This document shows positions 45,701-57,700 of a stretch of 64,000 nucleotides of DNA, in pieces; position 1 is the stretch's first letter, and every line of letters begins with the position of its first letter. The notes beneath the pieces were generated by a model. It did no database searches and was not told the origin of the DNA. It saw only the letters and a program-made list of their open reading frames with translations. The stretch is from Gyrodactylus bullatarudis (lineage: Eukaryota > Platyhelminthes > Monogenea > Gyrodactylidea > Gyrodactylidae). The stretch lies in assembly GCA_012064415.1 (NCBI GenBank), contig SSNU01000248.1, positions 1 to 64,000 of the forward strand, read 5' to 3'. The position numbers and the translations under genes were made by a program.

Positions 45701-48700
45701 TGTCGAAGAAACATTTTACAAGCTTGTTTGGGTTTCTTTGAAAATACAGTAGGCCATTTGATTGTGTAAAGGACAAAAGCATTGTACGCGGTTTTATCTA
45801 GTATATTCCAAAATACAGCAAGAGGCCACCTTCTTACAGACCTTTTACATGAATATGTACTGACAAGTTTATCTAATACATCGACTCCACCCTTTGTTTT
45901 GTTGTAATATTCTATAATTTCTGGAGGGGTTCCTTCGTAGTCCGGCTTGGTATGTAGATTGCTTAGAAGAACAACAGGTTTTTATCATTTAGCTGCGTAC
46001 CTCATCAGTGTTATTTTTTCATGGAATAGATATTTTCTCTCACCAGCATTTGCTTTTTTCTTTTGATATTAGATAGGAAGAAATTTTCTAGCCTTGTTGC
46101 ATGTGCCCACGATTGAAGTTTTATTATCCATCAAATACTTGGCTAGATCCATTGAAGTAAAAAAATTATCGCAAATCATTGTACGACCTTTCTTTAGAAA
46201 AGGATAGGTGAGCTCTTTAACAATTCGCATTCCTTGATTCTTATCTGGAGAATTGCCTTCTTTTCCTATGTATATTTGAGTATTCATCAAGTAGAAGTGT
46301 TTGTAGCATCAGCAACCATCCAGATTTTTATTCCATATTTTGCTGGTTTGGAAGGAATATACATTTTGAAACTACATCTTCCTCTGAAAGGCATGAGTTG
46401 TTCATCAACAGTTAGTTGATCCGACGGCTCATATGAAGATTGAGAATTTTTCACAAAATTCTCGAAAAATAATTATTTTTCGATCTGATTATAATCTGAT
46501 TGGACGCAATTTATCACGCTGATCTTTTTCCGTTCGAGCTAACTTGTCGTCAAATCTAATGAACTTTTTGATGATAGTGTATCTTGAATAAGACATGATT
46601 TTTTTCTCAACATCATAGCCGTAATCCTCTGACCATAGTACTGAAAGCTCCATATGAGCATTCCTAGTAACTCCAAAAAATAAAGATATTCCGATCCAGG
46701 CTTTGAGTTCATCTAAATTTATAAGTCTTGAACTAGAATTGAAGAATTTCATGAATTTATTTGTGTATGTCAAAATCCTGATCAGAAATGATTTGAGAGA
46801 AAAAATCCATTTCGTCGAAGCATTGGTTTGCTTTACTCTTGAGTCCATTTTTGAATTTGCATGTTATGAGAATTAGTTTTAGTGACTGTCCTACTTGCAT
46901 AATATGAATTAGTACCACATTTTTATAACAAATCTTGACTCTATAAGATTCGAAGAAAATTAAATTTTAATAATGTTAGTAGTGATAACCTATCTCAAAA
47001 ATTCATGATCAAAAAATAAATTAATTCGAAATTCTACGGAATTGCTAGTGGTTATTAGGGATTCCTTGGAATTCGTAAACCGATTTTACGGAATAACCTT
47101 TTAGTGATTCCACGGAATAACCGTTATTCCACGGAATCACTGGAGGACACAGATTCACTGTAACATATATACCATTTCTGTCCCAAATTTCATCACATTT
47201 GGACCAATAGAATTCGAGTACTGTTAGGCCAATCAGAATGAAGCAATATTCTTTCAAAAAATTCGCAAAGCTCCAAAATTGTTTTTACTATCAGATTCCT
47301 AAATTTAACAATAGACTAATGAAATTTTCTAGATTTCCTTAATATTTAGTGCTAATTTTTATCCAGTTTAAATCATCTTTCTATCATGTCAGGAAAAGGC
47401 TCTAGCAAAAACAGCTAAATTAAATATCATGTATACTTAATTTTAGTACTATTGGAAAGAACGGTTTTGAAAGAACACTCTTGTAGGTCTACTTTCCTTG
47501 GGATTAGGGGTTAGAAATCAATCGAAATTGAAAGAGTCAATTAAAGCTTCCCTTTCGACCAAGAATTAACACTTAAACTCCCAGAGAAATATTTTTCATG
47601 ACTCACATTCAATCTTTTGTCTATCCCTTGATTTATGAATACGCTGATTACGAATCTACAGTTGTTTTAACGCAATTATTTTTGGTTCAGAAGTAATCGA
47701 TCAAAAAACGGGTCATTTTTTGATCCAAAAAACCGGTTATCTACGTAGCTTTAGCTAATTGAGTTCAGGCGATTACATATTTGAATTCTAGAGGTATGAT
47801 TCCTCGATAAAAGCCCATTTTTTCATGACTTAAATTTGATATTTTGTCTATCGTTTGGCTTTTGAATACGCTGATTTGAATCAACAATTGGTTTGACGCA
47901 ATTATTAGTTCAAGAGTTAACGGATATGATTACATTGTGTTGCAGAATCACAAGTCAAGAAGATAGTTTCATCAAGCATCCCAAATTAAAGCAAATTGAC
48001 ATGATGAATTTACCTTTTTTAAAAAAAAAACTCAATATTTTTATCCGGAAAACCAGGAAAAAATTTATTTTTTCGAATTCCTCACTGAAATAAGCGGAAA
48101 GGTATGGGAAAATTTTCAGAAAAATTCAATCTAATCAAAATTTGGCCGTTTTCGATTCCAAAGATTTGAAGCAGTTAAATGAAGATATTCGAGATCAGTA
48201 TCAGACAAAGAATTCGATTTGTGCAATGGAGGTAGATAGGAATCTAGAGTTCTCAAGAAAAGTTAAAAGTTTTAAATTTTGTGTCATTCCTCTTTGTGAT
48301 AATCAATAAATTCAAATTTTTCGATTTCCCACAATAATGACGAATTTCTGCAGCCTAACACTAATCTCTAATATCTGCATTTAACTCGAAAGTTGAAAAA
48401 GTGGAAATTCGGAATTCCGTTTTCGAAATTCAAAAAACGGCCAATTTTTGGTCAGATTGAATTTTTTCCTGATTTTCCGGGTAAAAATATTGATATCTTT
48501 GTAAAAGAAGTAAATTCACAAATAAATAGACCATTTAAGTAGTTAATGTAACGTAATGCAATCTTTTGCTATTTTTGAAATTTGCTAAAAATTGCTTTCA
48601 TTTGGTATAAAAATGCTATTTTTGTAAAATTATTGCTATCTTTTACCGCCATAAGGATTATAGAGTTCCCTGGTAAGAACCAATGAAAATTCATTGAATA

Positions 48701-51700
48701 TTCATCTGACCAATGAAAATAGTGGCATGAAATCGATCCAATAAACTCATAATGTCAATGAATTTGAAAGTAATCCATTTTTGATCTACATTTGTGATAT
48801 TTTCGAAACATGATTATCAGTTAATTACCTTGGATCTTTTATCAAAAGCTTCTTTATGAAATCTTTTGCCTCTTGACTTATCTCCTTGAATTCAGAGTAT
48901 TCAAAAGAGTAGTTTACCCTGATGATGTTGTTTAGAGTGTCTGCTTCCGTATCATCCATAAAAGGAGATAATCCTGATAATCTGAAAAGAGAAAACAATT
49001 TTTTCTTTAATTAAATTCAAAACTTTATTCTTTGATGAATAAATTCATAATGAATTTTAATTATAATTAATCTTTGTATTTGGAGTTTAGTATATCCATA
49101 TTCCGTACAGACTCAGTACTACAAAATGACTAGAAAATTTTTATCTGATAACGAAAATTCAAGTTTTCTATAAACCTACTCTTAGTTTGGGAGAAATTCG
49201 CAAAAAAATTAGTATTTTTTGGCTAACTTTTTTATCTTAAGATATAATGTCAGGCTAATCACATATTTGAATTCTACGGCTTTCCATTTTTTCTTCACAT
49301 CTGCTAAAGGGTTTTCAAATAAACGTTTTAAATATTTTTCAAATATTTGACAACATTTTCAAAAAATCACCCTATAAATTTGTGCATTTTTTAGTATTTA
49401 TATCGTAACCGGGGAAGAGTCTGATGAGACACGGCAAAATATAATGTTTGTCACTATAATATACGTCTGTCTTCTCCTACCTTCCTCATGAGTTCAGAAA
49501 CCGATAACAGTAATATTCTTGATGAAGTTCGACAATATTATCGTAAAAATTGGAATTTTCTTCAAAAATTATTTAAATTTATCCAGTTTATATATTATTA
49601 CATGTGGTGATACATACAATGGTGATAATTATAATAATAGAATGCATCTAATTAACATTTAGCCCTTGAAAAAATTAACCAATCAAAATGTAGAATTTGA
49701 TAAATCTATGTAGTATTTGTAATTAAGACCATGGGATATGTAGATAATGAAATTTATATGTAGATTATGTAATTAATGGAACACACCATTTTAATTTTTA
49801 ACTTTTCGAATTTAGGCGTTCATTTGATAGAAAATAAAAGAGAGAGAAAAGTTTCCTATTGAACCTTATGTTTTAAATTTTATTTAGATATGCATGATTT
49901 CAATTAATAATGTCAAATTTTCACACTCGCGCCACCATCTTTCAATGAATTGGACAAGGTTTCATCTTTTTGAATCAGTTTTTCACGTCAAATTAATATT
50001 GAATATATATTCTTAATATAACCGGAAAAAATCCATTCAATTTGGGAAAAATTAACGATTTTAGGGAAAATGGGAAATGGCATATCAACAAAATTTTAAA
50101 ATTTAGTTTTCGTATACGGCAATTACTGAGCATAGAGAATCTATTTGAGGCATAAAATAGAAAAGTGTTCGTTGAAAAAAAAATTGTGTCTTTCTCTAAT
50201 ATACATGAAGGTTTTGATAGATTTCCTACCCCTATATGGGGATATACATCCCAAATTAAAATTATCGCTTGAGAAAGAGTTGTGTTCCACTGCTGGAACA
50301 ATGGGACATGAAGGGTTAAATTAGATTTAATCAGGATTCAATCTTTTTAAAAACCTCTTCAAGACCTGACAATATTGACAATGATTTTTTAAATTCTCTC
50401 TAGAAATCTTATATCATCATTATCTTCACTCCTATTGGTCCAGATCTGAAAAGTTTAGTTTTCAAATTCTTTAAAGCAAAACTATCGAAGAGAAAGTGGC
50501 AATGTTCCTCCCAGGGTACGATGGCTACGTAAGGCTTAAGTTGAAAGACTCATTCCTGATGTTCTTCATCAAATGATTTTAAGAATATCCCTAAGAATAT
50601 AAATATTTTCAGTGTCTAAATAAATCTTTTCGCAAGGAAAATTCCTGTCTCCAAGCTTCCTACTGTTCAGTTAGCCTTAAGCCTTTCAAGTTTAGATATG
50701 AAAATTTGAAGATAATTCAATGAAACTTTCTATGGAACAACAACATGTGGCATTTATTTTTTATGCATTTTTTCTCCGTAATAATAGTAATAATGATGAT
50801 GATTAAGTTTTGCATATTTTATAGATATAGACAAATCCCAGCTACAAGAAGGGGAAAATACTATTGATCAATGCATTTTGGATTTTTGATTCAAATCCTT
50901 TCTGACATAAACCGAAACAGATAGTTTAAAAGTCTCTACAAATTTGTTCACTGTCTGTAAATCATTCTGACACGTGTCCATTATTACTAAAAAATACTAT
51001 GATATTCATTGAATAGGTTTTATCCCATGGGTTTTCGTTCAACGTACAATGTACATGGATCTCTTGTTCTTATTCTTTCATACATAATTTTACATTGTCT
51101 TTTGAAATGATATATTCTATAGTATACCATAGTTGGGATTGTATTATGTACAGAATGTAGATTGAATTTGAAAATGAGGCAGAGAGATCATGTGACACAC
51201 ACTACTATTATTCCATAATGCCGATTATAATCATATTTTCATGCGTCTTTTAGGAAGATTGATTTAATTCTAAAAGAGGTAAACTATCTCACAATGTTGT
51301 AAACATAATTTAACTCTTTTCATCCTAATTTATGGATAACAAGATAATGTATTGACTATCTATTGAATGACAGGTGTAAGTTCCTCCATAGATCGTAAGA
51401 AACTCATCCAACTTTTCATACTATTCAAGGGACGTGAATCAGGGCTCTATTTTGGCCTAACTTTTTTTAGAAAAACTTTTGAAATTTTTGATGGTTCAGA
51501 ATCTCTTTACTACTTGAAAGAGAATACACAAACGACAAATTTCATGTTGACACTTAGAAAAAGTCTTACAATAATTACGATGGTTCCTGTGACATTTGAG
51601 AATATCAAAGATCTATCTCCTATTGATGAACCTAATCTCATAGGCTGCATTTAAAAATATTTCAATAAAAATATTTGAGATCAATTGATATCTTCTATCA

Positions 51701-54700
51701 GGAATACAGTCCAAACTTAATTCTAAATACATATTTTTAATTAAAATCTAATTTTAAAAATGGCCTACTTTCGAGTAGTTATATGATGCTTCAAGGTAAA
51801 GACTTCTAAAATCATTCGGAAGCGTATTATAATTTTTTAACTTTTATTTTCTCAATCCAAGAGTCTAAGTTATTATTAGAAATCGTGTAACTAGAAAAAT
51901 AGGACTCGTGACCTTGGTGAGTTTGTTTACATTATAAACGTCTAATGTTTGAAAAGACCCCTTTTTTCTTAAATGCGTTGTATGACAAAAAAGGCTCACA
52001 AGTACCTTTCAAGAACGGGGGAGTAGATGATGGTTAGTTAGATCGTGATACTGATCCAATAGAAAATCTTTAGAATCAATTGGTATGGGGTATGACTATT
52101 TTATATTCCATGCTGGGGAATAAAATCTTGGTCTTACTCAGCAATTTTTATAAAATTTTAGAATATACCTACGAGAACTAATATCAGTGCTATAGTAAGA
52201 AACTGTGAATCAATGCAGAGGTCTTTGTTAGTTTCTACGAAAATCAATAATAATATTCATTTAATGTCAAATAAATCAAGGATTATTACACACAGTTAAA
52301 GGCAAATGGAATAAAGCATAGAAAAAAGGAACAATACATATATTGATAATATGCCTTTGTAATAAAGGGAAAGCGGCCTATTTCGAGTTTTGATAAATCA
52401 GTATTAGATATCAGAATTTTCTAAAGGTTTTTTGGTAACCGATTCAAAAGATACACTGATTTAATCCTTTCGGAGCCGAGACAATTTCAAAATTTTTATA
52501 AAAACCAAAATTTAGCTATGAAGATACCAAGTTATTTGGCCAGAAATATTATTAATGCAAGTTCACATTGTGGGCTTCAATTTAAACTTTGATTGATCCA
52601 GAAACCTATCATACTGGCAGAGTTATGAAGGTTCAAAAAAATTGGAAAATGGACATAAAGCTAGTTGATGAAGATGAGAATTTCCTATTTTTACAAAAAA
52701 CTCCATATATATGTCCATCGGCACCGAAAGGGTTATGTAAAAAATCGAAAAAAAACTTTCTCTTGAAAATTTTTGTTTATCTGAAAGGAATCCGACGTTA
52801 TTTATCAGGATCATCACAAGACAAAGAAGATAATTTTCTCATTCATTTTTTTGGAAAAAAAACCGTCGTTTTGAACTGATCCTAATTTTTCAATTTCCAT
52901 GCTGGGAAGATGATCGAAAAACAGAAAGTAGACTTTCGCACATGAATGGAGTGTTTTCTAAAATTTCTACGACCATTTTTGGTTTATTTGTCAATTGGTG
53001 ATCCTGATAAGTCCATTTGAAATCAAAAAAAATTTTCATCTCAAAGTTTTTCAACTCGAAGTGTCTTTAAACTTTTTCCAGAAAATTATTTTTTGATTTT
53101 TTTACTTAACTCAGTGAAATTTCATCTTCTGAATCGATTACCAAAAACAATCTTTGGAAAATTTTGATTCCTTAATGAAAAAATGTGTTTTTCTTAAAGA
53201 CATGAATTCCAATTCATCAAGAATTTATCTTCGGAAAATTCCTGATTCTGCAAAAAATTTCGATTCTGTAAAATAAATTTCAAATGATTTCAATTTATAG
53301 AAGATTTATAGACATTTTTAAAGAAATGCGAAATTTCGAAAATCTGTAATTACCAGAAAATTTTCTTCTATGACTCAAGTATCGTGGTCTTATTTTATTG
53401 AGTAAATTAATATTTGATATATTTCTATTATAACATCATTTCTGGTGAGCTAAAGAAAAGTTAAATACAGCTAGAAAATCAGTTGTTCAGAGCAATCAGG
53501 TGCAGGAGATTGCTGTTTTAAGACCTTCGTCTTGTTCAGTCTCTTAAAAATGGAAATGATATAATCGAAAATGAGTGAAATTTAACCACTTATCAGATAG
53601 GTACTATTTGTTCTTTAGATGCAAAAAATGGATTCCTAGATTCCAAAGCCTTGAATCATGCGAAATGTGAGCATATATAAACAAATTATCTATTATCAAA
53701 AATATAAACTTTTCTGTTTAAAATTCTTTATTTCTGCGATTTTGTAGAAATAATTATTGCAGGAATTTCCCGAAGCTTATCAAGAATACATCTTTATTTT
53801 CAAATTAATTTATTTTATTAGTTCCTATCAGAGCTTAAGAAATATTGATAAAACATGAACGAAAAATATCTATTTTCCAGTCATGGGAGAAAAAGTTATT
53901 CACATTTGAAACTTTCCATGGTTTGTTTTCCAGAACATGAGAGCATAGATTACCATGAGTCTGGGAAATCAGAGAATGTTGATTACATACCAATTAAGCA
54001 CGCCTAGACATACTGAAAGGATGAGGGAAGGTTAGATGACCTTAAACCTTCGACAACTCTATTTCTAAAAGATAATTTCTTGAAATGAGATATATTTTAT
54101 TTTTTTGTAATAAAATTCATATTTTTTATTTTGCCAATTTAAACGCTTTTTATACAAAAAAGAAGATTTTCATAAATTGAATTTTTAAAATTTGTTTGTT
54201 CTGATACCCATAAATCCCATTTTCCTGAAATTCTTCAAAACGCATTTATAAATTTTCAGAAAATGATCAGGAGAGAATTTAACTAACTATCAGAATAATT
54301 CCCATTCCGAAAAGTCATACAGATTGCTCAAAAACCTGAATTTTATCATTTTATCGTAGTAAAATTCATTCATTGTAATTGTTTAACAGAAGATTTTTTG
54401 GATTTTAGATCATCACTTTCATCCTAAGAAAAATAAAATTTGAAAAATTTCAATATTTGAAGGAATTATGGCATATTTCAAATCCCGATGTAGCGCCAAA
54501 TTCCTATTGTTTTTATTTAATTCATTCCCTAATTACCTTTATTAGATACCTAATATATATATGATACATATTTTGTATGAAATCTGATTAATCTTTTATT
54601 TCATGTTGTTAAGGTACCAAGGACTGGAATAAGAAAGGTTACCCAAGGAAAGCTTGAGAATTTCAATGAGAAGCCATCTCTTATCTCGTCTAATCGTCTT

Positions 54701-57700
54701 CATACTGAATTAAAAATATAGAAAATTCGTGTGTATCAGATTGAGGACGAAATGAATAAGAAGACAATGATAAAAAAGGATCAAAATTACGCCTCGGATA
54801 ATAAAAACTGTGCAAATGAGAGAGAAACTCGTAAAAAGATTAAGAAACATATAAAATCTCTCATTAAGGGATAAAAGAAATAAAAAGATTCATGTTTATG
54901 TAACTGGCAACATCAACACTCATTTCTCTGTCTTTCCTCTATGCTTTGGATCAGGGAGAATAACAAATACATAAAAATCGATCTTATCCGAGAATCACAT
55001 AGAAATCCATCCGACAAATCTAAATGTAGGTATCTAAATTACTTTGAATCTGAGATACACACACACACTCCCTACCCCCTGCCTCACATCCACCACCCCT
55101 TTTCAGTTTTAGTTTAGTCTCCCTTTCACTGACCAGATTGCATTAATTCCCTGTCTCTCTCTCTCGCTCTCTCGGGGTGTGTGTTACTTACATTCTTGAT
55201 GAAATTAGATACCCCATGATGATCATTGATCATGATTATTTTTCAACTGCACAATTGTATACAGACAGACAGTAAGAAACAAACAGAATTCAATTACCTA
55301 CTATCAACTAGGCTTATTGAAGAAGAGGAGAGATATTTTTGGAGGCAGTTTGTGAATATCCTACATGTTGTTATAGTTTTTAATTAATATGGAATTTTCT
55401 ATATAGAAGAAGAGACTTCGTTACCATTAATTAGATCAAGAATGTGCATTAATTCGAGTGGACAATGAAAATACTTTCTTTCTGTGAGCCCAAGTAATGT
55501 TTACTATTCAGCAAGAAGCATGTTTGTAATAAAGTATCTCATTGGAATCGACAAAAAAGTACTTTATTCTCAATGTTCTAGGTTTACTTGAGAATGATTG
55601 GTTTTTGTGATCTCTGGACTGTCATTGGTTTATATTTTCGGGACAGAGAGGTATAAAAATCTCAGAATTCAATGAGATACTCAGATCTCTTCAGACTATT
55701 ACACCGGCTTGATATATATAGTAAAATTCAACAGATTAATGTTCTTTGTCATCCTCTGATTGGTTGAAATCAATATTATACACTGATGAAGGGGAGGGAT
55801 AGGATCACACTGTTAGTCACCACGGTCATTATTTTCTCTTCACATATCTGTCTATTAGGGGTTGTCCACTTAAACTTTTACGTTTTCTACCTTTTTTCTT
55901 TATTGCAATTGGTAGAAATTTTTGGTTCGCTCAGGGTGCTAATTACTGGCTGAGAGTTAATTTGATTATCAACTTTCGTTGACTTCTCTGAGTTTACAGT
56001 TTTGCTCTCATTTGTAATAGTTGCTGGGGCAGAGGACTGAAGTTGATTTGATTGAGACGTAGATTCAACTTCAACTTGCTCTTTTTGTTCACAATTGTTA
56101 TCAATCTCACTTGTTTCTGCTTTCTGAGTTGAGGTAGCAACAGGGCTCTAACTGCTCGGGAAACACATGGATCAGCTTGGTACAAGATACTGAAATTGGT
56201 CACATCAGCAGTGTGACTTGTATTGCAAAGGTGCTCTTGGACCGCTGAACCAACGTTGCCTACTCGCAGATGTTCCTTAATTCTTACTTTCACTGGTCTG
56301 ACAGTCTGTCCCACATACTTCGAGCCACAAGAACATTTGAATAGGTATATAACCCCATTTCTTTCCAACCATGGAATCGGGTCTTTGTTCAGGTCAGGAA
56401 TCAACTTGGTTGTTTTGAGAAGAATGCTGAGTTTATGACCAGGGAACGCCTTCTTAGTGATTTCAAACAGCTTGTTATTTAAAATCTGGTGTGCAGCATC
56501 ACCTTTGAATGGAATCTTTAAATAAATAGGAGTTAAATCCTCAACTTCATTTTCAACCTTAGTTCTCAGATTGGAATGTTTGTTAATAAATGCTTCAGGG
56601 TACCCATCTTTCATGAGAAGCTCCTTCAACAATTCTTTGTCAGACGCTTTATTTACCTAGGAAGATAGGCGTTCAATTTTTAGGAATTCATTTCTAGCCA
56701 GACTCTTCTTCTGGCACACCGGACTGAGGCTTAGAAAGGGCATGAATTGTGATGGAACCGAAGCTTTCCTGTACATCCTTGTTAGGGCAACCTGATTATT
56801 TTTGGTCACAAGAACATCTAGGAAATTCAACGACTCGTCATTTTCATCTTCCTTTGTGAAACCAATGTTTGGGTGCATTCCATTCAAGTTGGAAAGAATC
56901 TCATCAACATCGTTACTACCATCAAGGACCAAAAACGTATCGTCAACATAACGTGCATACAGGCGGCTACCAGCGATTAGACTGTTCATCTTACCGGATT
57001 CAAGAGAGGCAAAAAACAAGTCAGCAAGCAAAGGCCCAGTTGGACTTCCCATTGCGACACCATCTATTTGTTTAAAATAGCATCCACCAAATCGAAAATC
57101 AATATTTCTCACCGTCATCATGATAAGTTCCGAGACTAAGTTTGAAGGGATACTGCAAATAGACGGAAATTCATTAAGTTTCTCACCAATAAACTTAACG
57201 GTTTCCCCTAGCGGGACATTAGTAAACAGGGAGTTAACATCGAATGACACCATTTTTGACGATGCAAAATTGATCTCCCATCGAATTCTTGACAGTGTTT
57301 GCATACTTCATTTCGTAATGGGGTCAAAATTTCAGTTAGCCATTTGACAATCTTGTGCTGGGGTGTAGCAGACATGTCAAGAATTGGTCTAAATTGCAAA
57401 CCTTTTGATAAATCCTTATGAACCTTGGGGAGTAGGTACAATCTGCCAATTTCATTTGATGTTGGTCTTATTTCTCTAGCCGTCGTCTCATCGTATAAAA
57501 ATCTATTCCGAGTGATCACGTGTTTGATTGAAAGTATTTCATTCATAAAGCTAGTTGACATGAGAATTTACAATATTCAAAAAATTAGACAAAAGATTCG
57601 AAAATTTTTATCTTTTAGCAAATTTTTTGCTAATTTCATAATGTGATTCAAATATTATTTTAAAATAAAAGCGCCATATTTGAGGCATACTCATCAGTCT

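Noticed and set aside
49993..50301. 102-codon minus ORF
   Set aside because: It begins inside a piggyBac family-2 terminus and is hydrophobic, low-complexity A+T-rich reading.
54600..54880. Lys-rich readable stretch on +
   Set aside because: Interrupted by stops at about 54720 and 54875 and not similar to anything recognised.
55060..55190. Tandem array / CRISPR-like repeat
   Set aside because: Only dinucleotide microsatellite runs (CA, CT); no spaced repeats.
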